Shown here one piece after another: positions 1 through 8,210 of a DNA stretch of 64,000 nt. The notes beneath the pieces were generated by a model. It saw nothing but the letters and a program-made list of their open reading frames with translations, was not told the DNA's origin and searched no databases. How positions within the stretch are numbered: the first letter of the stretch is position 1; each line of letters begins with the position of its first letter. Source of the stretch: Actinophytocola gossypii (GTDB lineage: Bacteria; Actinomycetota; Actinomycetes; Mycobacteriales; Pseudonocardiaceae); assembly GCF_025165815.1 (NCBI RefSeq), contig NZ_JAFFZE010000010.1:1-64000 (forward strand), given 5' to 3'. Made by a program: the position numbers and the translations under genes.

Positions 1-3000
1 GGGGGGGGGGGGGGGGGCGGGGCCGCGCGGCTGTCGGGGGGCGAGAAGGTCGGTTCGGGCGGGGCGGAAGGTGCCGCGCGGCCGGCTGGGGTCGGACCGG
101 CCGCGCGGTCGTCGGTGGGCGGGATGGAGGCGAAGAGCCGGTCCCGCGGGGGTGTGTCGGGCACGGATCCGTGCGACCGGCCGACGTCACGCGCGATGGC
201 CGGCATGCCGGGGGACGACGCGGTGGGGTTCTGTGGCGGACGCATACGGGACGCGGTGGACGCGCCTCGGTTGACGGGCGGCATACCGGGCGAGGAGGCG
301 GTCGCCGGCGGCATTCCTGGCGAGGACCTGTTGGCCGACGGCACCCCAGGCGGCACCCGGTGAACCGGCGGCATCCCAGACGAGAAGTCGTTGGCCGACG
401 GCGTCCCGGGCGGCACCCGGTCGGCAGACCACCTCCCAGACGACGAACCCTCCCCCGGCGGCATCCCGGGCTGACTTCGATAAGCAGGCGACATCCCTGG
501 CGAAGAGCCGTTGGCCGACGGCACCCCAGGCGACACCCGGTCGGCAGACCACCTCCCAGACGACGAACCCTCCCCCGGCGGCATCCCGGGCTGACTTCGA
601 TAAGCCGGCGACATCCCTGGCGAAGAGCCGTTGGCCGACGGCACCCCAGGCGACACCCGGTCGGCAGACCACCTCCCAGACGACGAACCCTCACCCGGCG
701 GCATCCCGGGCTGAGTTCGGTGGGGCGGTGGCATTCCTGGCGAGGTTCCGTTGGCGCGTGGCATCCCGGGCGACGTTCCGCTGGCCGGTGGCATTCCTGG
801 TGAAGTGCCGTTGGCTCGAGGCATGCCGGGTGGGATTCGGTCGACTGCGGGCATTCCCGGTGACGTCCCGTTGGCCGGTCGCGCGCCGGCAGGGGGTCCG
901 TTGTGCCGGGGCATTCCGGGCGAGGTGTCGTTCGGCGACCGGTCCGTGGGGAATCTTCCGTTGTGTCGCGGGAGTCCCCGTGGAGCGTGGTTCGCGAAAG
1001 CGCTGCCGTTCGCCGGTGGTGTTCCGTTGTCCGGCGGGAATCCGGGGGACGAGGCGAACGGGCCGGTGGGCGGCAACATCCGAGGTGACGACGCCATCGG
1101 GTCGGCCCGTCGCATTCCCGGGGACGACGCCGTCGGCGGCGGGACGGGCGCCATGCGCCGCTGGGATGTCGCCGCCCTCGCTGGCGACATCCCAGCGGAC
1201 GTGTGCGTTCGAGGTGACGTCGGGCGGCTCTCGGGAGCGGAGAAGCGCGCCCTCGTGGGCGGCGGGAACGTCGGCCGGACCGGCGGCGACCCGGGGGACG
1301 ACGCCGTCGCCCCCATCGGGGCGGAGAACATCGGGCGGGCCGGGGCACCCGCGTCCACCGCCGGCAGCTCGCCGGTTCGTGCCGCTTCGGGCGGCTCCGG
1401 GCGGCGGACGGGCACCGACGCCATCGCCGGGGCGTTCGACGACTCCCTCGGCGCGCCGGTTCGGCTCGAGTAGTCCGCCGGGACGGGGCGGCGGTCCGGT
1501 GCGGGCGCGTCCGTCCAGACCGGAGGCCGGGGCGAGTCCGACGGCACCGGCGGGATCGCGGACGTCACCTCGGCCGCCTGGGCTCTGCGCTCCGAGCGGG
1601 TCAGGTTCGTCTCCCGCACCACGGGGATCGACTCGGTCGGCTCCGGGCGGGCTCGCCGGCCGGCCACGGCGTCCAGCGCACCGGCCAGGGACGGGGACGG
1701 CGGTGCGTCGTCCGCTCTCGCTCGCCGGCCCGCCGGACGTTCGGTGTCCCGAAAGGATCGTTCGGGCTCGGGACGCACGGCGGGAAGCCGAGGGGCCGAG
1801 TCCACGGCGGGCATCGACAGCCACGAATCCATCGCCTGCACCGACGGCAGTTCGGGCCACGACGCCCCCGCCCCCGCCGCCGGCATCGACGGCCACGAGT
1901 CCTCCGGGCCCAGCGGCGGCGGGTCCAACGGACCGAACCCCGGCACCTGGCCGCCGGAACCCCGCGCGGCCCCGGACGGGCGCGACGGTTCCGATGGGCG
2001 CCGGTGCCAGGAGTCGCCGGACGAGGCGCCGGAGTCCATCGCTCTGGCCACCGCCGCGTCCATCGCGGCCGCCGCTTCCATCGCGCTCATCGCGTGTACG
2101 GGGATGGCCTGGGTCGCGGGGGCCGCCACCACCGTCTCCGACGACGGGGTCGCGGTCAGGGCCTCGATCGCGGCCAGGGACGGCCAGGACACCTCCGCCG
2201 GCGCCGGCCGCGCCGGTTCGCGGCGCGCCGGGGCTGGGCGGCGCTCCATCGCCTCGGTGGTGCGGCTCTCCAGCTCCGCGGTCCAGTGCAGCATGCCGCG
2301 TGGGCTGTCGAAGCCGACCACGCCGACCAGTTCGCCGTTGCTGACGTACCCGGTCACCCGCTGCCCGACGTCCACCGAACCGGCCAGCTCCACGGTGTCC
2401 TGCGCCAGCGCCGGCAGCCCGGCCCCCTGGATCCGCAGCCCGTGCTGGTCGGTCCAGAACCTCGGCAGCGGCGTGTACGGCTTCGCGCTCGACGCCCCGG
2501 CCAGCAGGTTCTCCGCGGCCGCCCGGCCCATCTCGACGGCGTTCAGCCAGTGCTCGACCCGCCTGGGCTGGGTGTCGAACCGCAGGTTGGGCCAGCGCGC
2601 GACGTCCCCGGCGACCACGATGTCCTCGGCGCCGATCGCGTGGCACGTCGCGTCGCACATCACGCCGTCGTCGAGGATCAGGCCGGAGCCGCGCAGCCAG
2701 CTCACCGCCGGCACCGCGCCGACCGCGAGCACCACGCAGCTCGCCACCACGACCTGCCCGGTCGTCAGGTGCATCGCCACGCCGTCCTGCTGGCGCACCC
2801 AGTGGTGCACCTCGGCCTCGGTCACGATCTGCACGCCGTGCGCCTCCTGCAGCGCGGTGACCGTCTCGCCGAGGTCGGCGCCGGGCACCCTGGTCAGCAG
2901 GCCGCGGTCCTTCGTCACGATCGTCGCGTCGCGGCCGAGCGCGCGGGCCGCGGACGCCAGCTCGCAGGCGAGGAACCCGCTGCCGACGACCGCGAGTCCG

Positions 3001-3431
3001 CCCTTGCCGCGGCGCAGGCTCTTCTGCACCGCGACCGCGTCGGAGACCGTGCGGACCACGTGCACGCGGGGGTCGTGCCGAGGCGCGCCCGGCAGGTGCC
3101 TGGCCTGCGCGCCGGTGGCCACGACCAGCCCGTCGTAGGGGATCTCCTCGCCGCCGGGCAGGTGCAGGACGTGCTCGTCCGGCTCGAGGTGCGAGGCGCG
3201 CACCCCGTACCGCCAGATCGCGTCCAGGTCGGTGAGCACCGGCAGCACCAGTTCCCGGGGGCGGGCGATGCCGGTCAGCAGGTGTTTGGTCAGGCCGGGG
3301 CGGTGGTAGGTGCGGTACGGCTCCTCGCCGATGACGACCAGCTCGCCACCGAAGTTCAGCTCCCGCAACCGTTCCGCGGCGCGGAGCCCAGCGGCCCCAC
3401 CGCCGACGACGACGATTCGCTCCCGGCCCAT
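1..3431 (-). CDS. FAD/NAD(P)H ferredoxin-type reductase with giant Pro/Ser/Gly repeat tail (3' end outside window)
   Basis: The reading frame is open from the ATG at 3431 to the left edge, at least 1143 codons. Residues 1 to about 385 form a complete pyridine-nucleotide-disulphide/ferredoxin reductase: FAD Rossmann motif VVVGGGAAG near residue 5, NAD(P)H motif VVGSGF near 143, the FAD-contact segment IVVAGDVARWPN near 265 and a reductase C-terminal domain with FWTDQHGLRIQGAG. It probably passes electrons from NAD(P)H to the ferredoxin encoded 5 nt upstream. Family members normally stop near 400 residues. Here an Ala/Pro/Ser-rich stretch with recurrent SWPSMPA-like units follows, then 20-residue units built on SSPGMPP and SANGSSPGM, ending in polyproline at the window edge. 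No stop interrupts the tail, so it appears to be translated. The tail's role is unknown. The reductase call is firm; the true C terminus cannot be seen. Confidence 0.85.
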   Translation of the reverse strand, partial: MGRERIVVVGGGAAGLRAAERLRELNFGGELVVIGEEPYRTYHRPGLTKHLLTGIARPRELVLPVLTDLDAIWRYGVRASHLEPDEHVLHLPGGEEIPYDGLVVATGAQARHLPGAPRHDPRVHVVRTVSDAVAVQKSLRRGKGGLAVVGSGFLACELASAARALGRDATIVTKDRGLLTRVPGADLGETVTALQEAHGVQIVTEAEVHHWVRQQDGVAMHLTTGQVVVASCVVLAVGAVPAVSWLRGSGLILDDGVMCDATCHAIGAEDIVVAGDVARWPNLRFDTQPRRVEHWLNAVEMGRAAAENLLAGASSAKPYTPLPRFWTDQHGLRIQGAGLPALAQDTVELAGSVDVGQRVTGYVSNGELVGVVGFDSPRGMLHWTAELESRTTEAMERRPAPARREPARPAPAEVSWPSLAAIEALTATPSSETVVAAPATQAIPVHAMSAMEAAAAMDAAVARAMDSGASSGDSWHRRPSEPSRPSGAARGSGGQVPGFGPLDPPPLGPEDSWPSMPAAGAGASWPELPSVQAMDSWLSMPAVDSAPRLPAVRPEPERSFRDTERPAGRRARADDAPPSPSLAGALDAVAGRRARPEPTESIPVVRETNLTRSERRAQAAEVTSAIPPVPSDSPRPPVWTDAPAPDRRPVPADYSSRTGAPRESSNAPAMASVPVRRPEPPEAARTGELPAVDAGAPARPMFSAPMGATASSPGSPPVRPTFPPPTRARFSAPESRPTSPRTHTSAGMSPARAATSQRRMAPVPPPTASSPGMRRADPMASSPRMLPPTGPFASSPGFPPDNGTPPANGSAFANHAPRGLPRHNGRFPTDRSPNDTSPGMPRHNGPPAGARPANGTSPGMPAVDRIPPGMPRANGTSPGMPPASGTSPGMPRANGTSPGMPPPHRTQPGMPPGEGSSSGRWSADRVSPGVPSANGSSPGMSPAYRSQPGMPPGEGSSSGRWSADRVSPGVPSANGSSPGMSPAYRSQPGMPPGEGSSSGRWSADRVPPGTPSANDFSSGMPPVHRVPPGVPSANRSSPGMPPATASSPGMPPVNRGASTASRMRPPQNPTASSPGMPAIARDVGRSHGSVPDTPPRDRLFASIPPTDDRAAGPTPAGRAAPSAPPEPTFSPPDSRAAPPPPPP
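301..900. repeat. 60-bp periodic repeats with a 120-bp higher-order tandem duplication
   Basis: The sequence repeats with a 60-base period, each unit coding on the minus strand for about 20 residues containing a PGMPP-type core. Bases 421-480 and 541-600 are identical, and 481-540 differs from 601-660 by one base, so a 120-bp unit (421-540, 541-660, partial 661-720) was duplicated recently. Units further right (721-900) are more diverged. All units stay in frame with the reductase gene, which implies selection for translation. Confidence 0.9.
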
Positions 3432-3436
3432 CTACG

Positions 3437-3652
3437 TTAACGCCTCTCGTCCAGCATGATCGCGAGCATCGGGCAGCTGCGCACCGCCGCCTTCGCCTGC
3501 TCGACTTCCTTGTCCGGCACCGATCTCAGGTACTTCAGGCCGCCGTCGGTGGTCATCCGGAACAGCGTGGGCGCCTCGGCCACGCAGATCCCATACCGGC
3601 GGCAGCGGTCGTTGTCCACGCTCAGCGCGTTGCGCCTGCTCTTGCGACCCAT
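3437..3652 (-). CDS. small ferredoxin, P450-partner (3Fe-4S/4Fe-4S) type
   Basis: A 71-residue protein of the single-cluster ferredoxin family that usually serves cytochromes P450. Visible cluster ligands are C-x5-C in DRCRRYGIC near residues 17-23 and the later SCP near residue 60, with the usual conserved segments VDNDRC and DGG between them. It carries electrons between an NAD(P)H reductase and an acceptor in the cytoplasm. Its ATG overlaps the stop of the upstream membrane gene by one base (TGATG), and the reductase gene starts 5 nt after its stop, so the three are co-translated. No P450 lies nearby; the membrane haem protein is the obvious partner. Confidence 0.88.
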   Translation of the reverse strand: MGRKSRRNALSVDNDRCRRYGICVAEAPTLFRMTTDGGLKYLRSVPDKEVEQAKAAVRSCPMLAIMLDERR

Positions 3653-4227
3653 CAGGCGTCCTCGACGAGTCCGGCCGCGGACAGCGTGCGCGCCGGCACG
3701 AACCGCAGGAGCATCACGGTCACCGCCGGCACCAGCAGGGTGATGCCGCCGAGCCACACGGTCGCCAGGCTGCCGGCGGCCAGCGCGCCGAAGAACGCGT
3801 GCACCACGCCGAGCACGAACGCCGGGTAGGCGAGCCGGTGGATCCACATCCACCGCCAGTAGGACATCCAGCGCTTGAGCGCCACCGCGATCGACGCGGC
3901 CAGCATCCCCTCGAAGGCGAGGGTGCCGAAGGTGTAGCGCAGGGACTCGGTGAACGGGACCACCACCTCGGCGAACCCCCACGCGCCGCTGTCCAGCATC
4001 AGCAGGGTGACCCCGTGCACGAAGGCGAACGCCAGGGTCAGCGTCGCCAGCGTCTGGTGGGCGCCGCGCAACGCCTCGCGCCCGGTGAGCCGGCTGACCC
4101 AGCCCGTGCTGGTGAGCACGCCCCACACGAGCGTGAGGCACATCAGCGCGTACGCGAGCCGGGCCGACAGCGTCGACACCTCGAGCACGCCGCTGTCGTG
4201 CCCGGCGTCGGCCAGGTAGCTGTGCAC
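3652..4227 (-). CDS. ferric-reductase-like transmembrane haem protein
   Basis: A 191-residue polytopic protein with about five to six hydrophobic helices. Two helices carry paired histidines spaced as in ferric reductase/NADPH oxidase transmembrane domains: [17 protein letters not shown] and [16 protein letters not shown]. The pattern predicts two stacked b-type haems that move electrons across the membrane. The flavin and NAD domains of full-length ferric reductases are absent; the downstream ferredoxin and FAD reductase could supply that function. The chosen start is GTG at 4227, with GGGAG about 8 nt upstream. First gene of the three-gene redox operon. Confidence 0.8.
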   Translation of the reverse strand: MHSYLADAGHDSGVLEVSTLSARLAYALMCLTLVWGVLTSTGWVSRLTGREALRGAHQTLATLTLAFAFVHGVTLLMLDSGAWGFAEVVVPFTESLRYTFGTLAFEGMLAASIAVALKRWMSYWRWMWIHRLAYPAFVLGVVHAFFGALAAGSLATVWLGGITLLVPAVTVMLLRFVPARTLSAAGLVEDA

Positions 4228-4264
4228 GGTCAGGACTCCCTTGGCAGGTGCGAGACGAGGTACG

Positions 4265-4297
4265 GCGGGCAGGTCGGCGGAGCCCCGACCTGCCCGC
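4265..4297 (-). terminator. strong hairpin between DUF1996 gene and redox operon
   Basis: A perfect 13-bp inverted repeat (GCGGGCAGGTCGG / CCGACCTGCCCGC) around a 7-base loop, 28 bases past the DUF1996 stop on the minus strand. No T-tract follows, which is usual for actinomycete terminators. It could also act as an mRNA processing or attenuation hairpin ahead of the redox operon. Confidence 0.6.
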
Positions 4298-4324
4298 CCG
4301 CCGGAAACCGCGGACGCGGGAGGA

Positions 4325-5920
4325 TCAGCAGTTCCGGCCGCTGTTGATGCAGCTCACGACCTCGTTCATCAGGTCTTCCGACATGACGTTGATGAAGTCG
4401 TTGTGGTCGGTACGCGGACTGTGCAACTCCGCCGGGAAGGCGTCCAGTGCGAACACCCGCCCGCGCGGCACGTCATAGCTCAACGTGATCCGCAGCTGCG
4501 GCACCGCCTGGGTGCCCTCCGGGCACGCGCCGGTCTCGTCCGGGAAGACGATGTGGTCGCGGTGGTTGGCACTGTCGGTGTTGCCGTCCGAGCAGCTGGG
4601 GAAGTCCGCGATCCGAACCACCTGGCTGCCCCTCGGGCACAGCGGGTACTTGTCGGTGATCCGGTCCTCGAAACCGGAGCACGTCCACTTCGCGTTGGTG
4701 TTGGCGTTGTCGTTGGTCTCCGCCTTCGAGTTGCCGGTGAGCACCTTGAGCAGCGGCGGCATCGCCACGACGTCGGACTGCGCGTTGCCGCGGAACTCCA
4801 GCAGCACGCTCGCCGGCCGCAGGATCTCGCCGGTGTTGTGCGCGTTGGTGTCGTCCTCGGCGCCGTTGCCGTCCGCGTTGCGCACCCGGAGCACCGGCCA
4901 GTAGTAGGACGACTTGTCCGCCTGGTTCTCGCAGGTGGTCCCGGCGGCGAGCAGGCTCTCGTCGGTCGAGCCCGCGTTGGTGTCCAGGTTGCCGACGTGG
5001 CCGTGCGTGTGCTCGGCCGCGTTCACCTTGCCCGGGGCGGCGATCAGGTTGTCCGAGTTGAACTTCTCGTTCTCGTTGGTGCCGCAGTCGGACACGAAGG
5101 TGCCGGTGGAGGCGTTGGCGCCCGGCGCCGGGCTGTCGGCGAGGTTGTTCGGCTCGACCTCGAAGATGCTGACGAAGTCCTGCGCGAACGGGCCGAGCTC
5201 GTCGGTGCAGTCCTCGTTGCCGAATTCGTCCTCGGGGGCGTCCGGCGGCACCGGCGGCACGGTCTCGGCCGGCGGCGGACCCTCCTCGTTCGAGTCGTCG
5301 TCCGCAGGCGGCTCCTCGGCGGGCGGCTCCTCGGCCGGCGGCTCCTCCGCGGGGGGTTCCTCGGCGGGGGGTTCCTCGGCCGGGGGCTCCTCAGGGGCCT
5401 GTTCGCCCGGAGGCTGCTCGGTCGGCGGTTCCTGCGTCGGCTCACCCCTCGGACGGGCACCCTGCGGCGAGGTCAGGCCGAAGGACTGCGCCTCCTCGCC
5501 CTGCTCGGCCGGCGGCTCGTCCGCGGGAGGCTCGTCGGCAGGCGGCTCCTCGGGATTCTCGTCGGCCGGGGGCTCCTCGACGGGTGGCTCCTCCGCCGGC
5601 GGCTCCTCGGCGGGAGGCTCCTCGGCGGGAGGCTCCTCGGCGGGAGGCTCCTCGGCGGGAGGTTCCTCGGCCGGGGGCTCCTCGGCGGGCGGCTCCTCGG
5701 GTGGCGCGGACTCGTCGGGCGGCGGCACGACCTCGCTCGACGCAGGGGGTGGGACCTCCGGCAGACACTGCACCGGTCGGGCGTCGGCGACGTTGTCGGC
5801 CTGCGCGGCACCGTAGATGCCGATGCCGACAGCCGTGCCGAGGATGCAGACCGCGGCCGTACCCGCGGCGACCAGCCGTCGGCGCAGATGTCGCGGTATC
5901 TGGTGTCTTCCCATGCTCAT
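4325..5920 (-). CDS. secreted DUF1996 protein with acidic proline-rich repeat linker
   Basis: A 531-residue protein. The N terminus has a basic stretch (RHLRRRL) and a hydrophobic segment (about residues 17-38), consistent with a signal peptide or membrane anchor. Then comes a short Pro-rich part and two blocks of a five-residue repeat (PPAEE), split by a unique segment around [15 protein letters not shown]. The C-terminal part (about 255-531) has DUF1996 features: [11 protein letters not shown], a HTHGHVG motif, and paired cysteines up to the final [11 protein letters not shown]1996 has no established activity that I know of. The gene is divergent from the ECF sigma factor, with a SigL-like promoter in the gap. 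An alternative ATG at 5914 has a better-spaced GAGG. Confidence 0.75.
   Translation of the reverse strand: MSMGRHQIPRHLRRRLVAAGTAAVCILGTAVGIGIYGAAQADNVADARPVQCLPEVPPPASSEVVPPPDESAPPEEPPAEEPPAEEPPAEEPPAEEPPAEEPPAEEPPAEEPPVEEPPADENPEEPPADEPPADEPPAEQGEEAQSFGLTSPQGARPRGEPTQEPPTEQPPGEQAPEEPPAEEPPAEEPPAEEPPAEEPPAEEPPADDDSNEEGPPPAETVPPVPPDAPEDEFGNEDCTDELGPFAQDFVSIFEVEPNNLADSPAPGANASTGTFVSDCGTNENEKFNSDNLIAAPGKVNAAEHTHGHVGNLDTNAGSTDESLLAAGTTCENQADKSSYYWPVLRVRNADGNGAEDDTNAHNTGEILRPASVLLEFRGNAQSDVVAMPPLLKVLTGNSKAETNDNANTNAKWTCSGFEDRITDKYPLCPRGSQVVRIADFPSCSDGNTDSANHRDHIVFPDETGACPEGTQAVPQLRITLSYDVPRGRVFALDAFPAELHSPRTDHNDFINVMSEDLMNEVVSCINSGRNC
5285..5715. repeat. 15-bp coding repeats (PPAEE) in two blocks
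   Basis: Two runs of degenerate 15-bp units on the minus strand, about 5285-5395 and 5575-5715, code for PPAEE/EEPPA arrays inside the DUF1996 protein. Variation is mostly at third positions, so the peptide is conserved while the DNA drifts. This suggests a maintained extended linker, probably spanning the cell wall. Confidence 0.8.
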
Positions 5921-6166
5921 GCCTCGCAGATTCGTTGTGTTCGTTCGGGGAGCTCAGCGCCTCAGCACCAGGTGCGAGGTCGACGCCGTTCCCGCAGCCG
6001 GACCCCGTGGGGTCGCGGCCGGAGTCGAGGCGCCCTGGTGGGTGTCGCCCGAGCCGCCGGACGCGACCGGCGCGCCCATCCCGTGGACCGCAGCAGCCAT
6101 CGGGATGGGCGACGCCGGCGACGTCACCGCACTGACACGACCGGGAACCCTCCGTCCATTGTGGAA

Positions 6167-6247
6167 TCAGAGCGAGTCGCGGCCGGCGCGCCCGCCAGAA
6201 CTGGCGTACGGGGTGGGCGCGACCGAGCGGCCGTGTCGGGTGCTCAT
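6167..6247 (-). CDS. possible 26-residue leader peptide
   Basis: A short frame with ATG at 6247 and an AAGGAAA-like ribosome site just upstream, in the gap between the SigL-like promoter and the DUF1996 gene. The peptide is basic and Ser/Gly-rich, starting [14 protein letters not shown], with no recognisable family. A second weak frame (GTG 6127 to 5954, about 57 residues) lies further down. Either could simply be untranslated leader: the leader from the predicted promoter to 5920 would be about 380 nt. Nothing else is seen in 5921-6379. Confidence 0.2.
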   Translation of the reverse strand: MSTRHGRSVAPTPYASSGGRAGRDSL

Positions 6248-6307
6248 CGAGATTTTCCTTTCTTCGCAAGGAGTTTCCATCGTCACCAGCAGGTGCGGTC
6301 ACCAGCA

Positions 6308-6335
6308 GATACGGAAACCCCGGAGTCACGGTTCA
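6308..6335 (-). promoter_or_regulatory. SigL-like ECF promoter for DUF1996 transcription unit
   Basis: Read on the minus strand, the sequence is TGAACC, 16 bases, then CGTATC. The mycobacterial SigL consensus, as I recall it, is TGAACC then CGTGTR with a similar spacer. The divergent gene encodes an ECF factor of that general type, so this probably is its target, driving the leader and the DUF1996 gene. I found no matching promoter for the sigma gene itself. Confidence 0.5.
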
Positions 6336-6379
6336 ATCACGACGACACAACGGATGTGACGTAGGTCACTCGACAAGGA

Positions 6380-6955
6380 GTGGCGGATAGGTCCACGATG
6401 TGCGCCGTGAGCCGGCGTTCAAGACTCGAACTCGCCGGCGCGGAAGACGCCTCGGGCGACAGAAGCGAGGCGTTGGTCAGGATGCTCTACCGCGAGTTCG
6501 GTGGCGCGCTGTTCGGCCATGTGCTGCACCTAACCGGCAATGACCGGCAGTGGGCCGAAGACGTCGTGCAGGAGACCCTGGTCCGTGCCTGGCGCAATGC
6601 CGATCGACTGGATCGGGAGCCAGGCATGCTTCGCGCCTGGCTGTACACCGTGGCCCGCCGTATCGTCATCGACGGCCGGCGCAGCCACAGCGCTCGACCG
6701 AAGGAGGTGGACCCCGCGCCGCTGGAGGCGATGCCGATCCCCGACGGATCGGAGAAGTCCCTGTCGGCCATGGTCGTCGCGGACGCGTTGCAGGGGTTGA
6801 GCCCCGAGCACCGGGAGGCGCTGGCCGAGACGTACCTGCGTGACCGGACGGTCAACGAGGCGGCGGCGGTGCTGGGCGTACCGCCGGGAACGGTGAAGTC
6901 GCGGGTGTACTACGCACTCCGCGCGCTGCGGCAACAGCTTCGGGACGGGGAGTGA
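6380..6955 (+). CDS. ECF RNA polymerase sigma factor, SigL-like
   Basis: A 191-residue sigma-70 family factor with only regions 2 and 4. Region 2 spans about residues 33-90 (LYREFGGALFGHVLHLTG, AEDVVQETLVRAWR). Region 4 spans about 135-188 (LSPEHREAL, then the helix-turn-helix NEAAAVLGVPPGTVKSRVYYALRALR). The next gene, 7 nt downstream, is a zinc anti-sigma factor, so activity is likely held by that partner and released by a redox or envelope signal. The start is uncertain: GTG 6380 runs directly into AAGGAG, while ATG 6398 has the same AAGGAG about 17 nt away. Confidence 0.85.
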   Translation: MADRSTMCAVSRRSRLELAGAEDASGDRSEALVRMLYREFGGALFGHVLHLTGNDRQWAEDVVQETLVRAWRNADRLDREPGMLRAWLYTVARRIVIDGRRSHSARPKEVDPAPLEAMPIPDGSEKSLSAMVVADALQGLSPEHREALAETYLRDRTVNEAAAVLGVPPGTVKSRVYYALRALRQQLRDGE

Positions 6956-6962
6956 ACCGACG

Positions 6963-8204
6963 ATGACCGCACCACGACACGTGGACGTGGGCGCCTACGT
7001 CCTCGGCATTTTCGACCCACCGGACGAGGCGGCCTACGAGGAGCACTTCGCACAGTGCGAACGGTGCCGCCGCGAGTTCATCGAGCTCGCGGACATGCCG
7101 TCGGTCCTGGACACCCTCAAGCCGGCGGCGCCGGAGGTGACTCCACCACCCCTGTCCGCGCTGATCGACTTCTCGAAGCTGCGCCAGACCGACGGGGCGC
7201 CGACGCCGGCCGTGCCGCCCCAACAACGGCCGAACGGGGCGACCCAGCCACACCGGATCCCCCGCCCGCACCGCGACGGCGCCCCGCCGCGAAACGGCAC
7301 CGCCCGCCCGCGACCCGAGGACGCCGCGCCCAGGAACGGCGTGGCCCGCCCACGCACGGAAGGCGCCCCACACCGGAACGACGTGGCTCGCCCACCCACA
7401 GAGGGCGCCCCACACCGGAACGACGTGGCTCGCCCACCCACAGAGGGCGCCCCACACCGGAACGACGTCGCCCGCCCGCTCCCGTCGCCGCCCAACGAGC
7501 GGCCCCGGGTGAACGGCAACCCGCTCCCGCCCCGGTCCGACCGGCGGCCGGCACCACCCGCGCCGGGCAGCGCACAGCACTCCACCCCGGCGATGCGCCC
7601 GGCCGCGCCCGAACCCGGTAGCGCGCAGCACTCCACCCCCGCGATGCGCCCGGCCGCACCCGCGAAACCGCCGGTCACGCCGTCGAAGGCGAAGCCCCGG
7701 GACACCCGCCCCGCGGGCCGGGCCGGTGGGCCGAGAAACCGGAAACCCGTGTGGTTGAGCGCCGCGGCCGCCGTGCTGGTGGCGCTCACCGTCGGTGTCG
7801 TGGTCAGCCTGTCCTCGGGCGAGGATCCCGCGACCCAGGTCGCCGACCCTGGCACCAGCGCGCCGGCCACGCCCCCGTCCGGCGCGGTCGCCGGCGCCCA
7901 CGTGGTGAGCGGCACCGACCCGGAGACCGGCGTGACGGCGATCATCACCATCGAGCCGATCTCCGGTGGCACCCAGGTCGACCTGTCGCTCTACGCGATC
8001 GACGGCCCGCAGCGGGGCAGGCTCGTCGCCGTGTCCCGGTTCGGGGAGCGCGAGGAGGTCACCGCCTTCGACGTCCCGGAAGGGCGCGCCGGCCGCGGCG
8101 AGGCGATCGAGGTGTCCGGCGTCGTCCCGTTCGCCCAGGGCGACATCACCCGCTTCGAGGTGCACGGCAACGGGATCGAGCCCCTGCTGGTGGTGCCGAC
8201 CTGA
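6963..8204 (+). CDS. membrane-anchored zinc anti-sigma factor with repeat linker (RslA-like)
   Basis: A 413-residue single-pass protein. Residues 1-60 hold the zinc-binding anti-sigma domain with the H-x3-C-x2-C motif in EEHFAQCERC, the site where oxidants can eject zinc and free the sigma factor. Residues 80-255 are a Pro/Arg-rich cytoplasmic linker with two tandem-repeat families. A membrane helix (VWLSAAAAVLVALTVGVVVSL) lies near 262-282. The last 130 residues form an exported domain (SGTDPETGVTAIITIEP and onward) similar to the C-terminal domains of actinobacterial anti-sigma factors. ATG follows GGGGAG and is 7 nt after the sigma gene. The linker is far longer than in mycobacterial RslA. 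Confidence 0.8.
   Translation: MTAPRHVDVGAYVLGIFDPPDEAAYEEHFAQCERCRREFIELADMPSVLDTLKPAAPEVTPPPLSALIDFSKLRQTDGAPTPAVPPQQRPNGATQPHRIPRPHRDGAPPRNGTARPRPEDAAPRNGVARPRTEGAPHRNDVARPPTEGAPHRNDVARPPTEGAPHRNDVARPLPSPPNERPRVNGNPLPPRSDRRPAPPAPGSAQHSTPAMRPAAPEPGSAQHSTPAMRPAAPAKPPVTPSKAKPRDTRPAGRAGGPRNRKPVWLSAAAAVLVALTVGVVVSLSSGEDPATQVADPGTSAPATPPSGAVAGAHVVSGTDPETGVTAIITIEPISGGTQVDLSLYAIDGPQRGRLVAVSRFGEREEVTAFDVPEGRAGRGEAIEVSGVVPFAQGDITRFEVHGNGIEPLLVVPT
7362..7480 (+). repeat. 42-bp tandem repeats in anti-sigma linker
   Basis: Two perfect 42-bp units (7362-7403, 7404-7445) and a third partial one (7446 on) code for GAPHRNDVARPPTE. A further pair of repeats at about 7567-7660 codes for GSAQHSTPAMRPAAP. 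All are in frame, lengthening the cytoplasmic linker between the sigma-binding domain and the membrane helix. The near-perfect DNA identity points to recent expansion. Confidence 0.85.
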
Positions 8205-8210
8205 GCCGGC

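Noticed and set aside
301-720. CRISPR-like array from 60-bp periodic repeats
   Set aside because: Units abut without unique spacers, are in frame with a protein, and no cas gene is nearby.
691-2658. Long minus-strand frame of 655 codons starting MRRDVPRDRRRG
   Set aside because: It is a shadow of the reductase tail in another frame: composition is Arg/Gly-rich with no domain, while the frame from 3431 carries a complete reductase and continues without stops.
728-3440. Several long plus-strand frames across the reductase gene
   Set aside because: They are antisense to a gene with clear motifs; their lengths reflect the high GC content, and none shows a motif or ribosome site.
4241-6364. 707-codon plus-strand frame opposite the DUF1996 gene
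   Set aside because: Arg/Gly/Leu-repeat composition mirrors the PPAEE repeat on the other strand; no recognisable domain.
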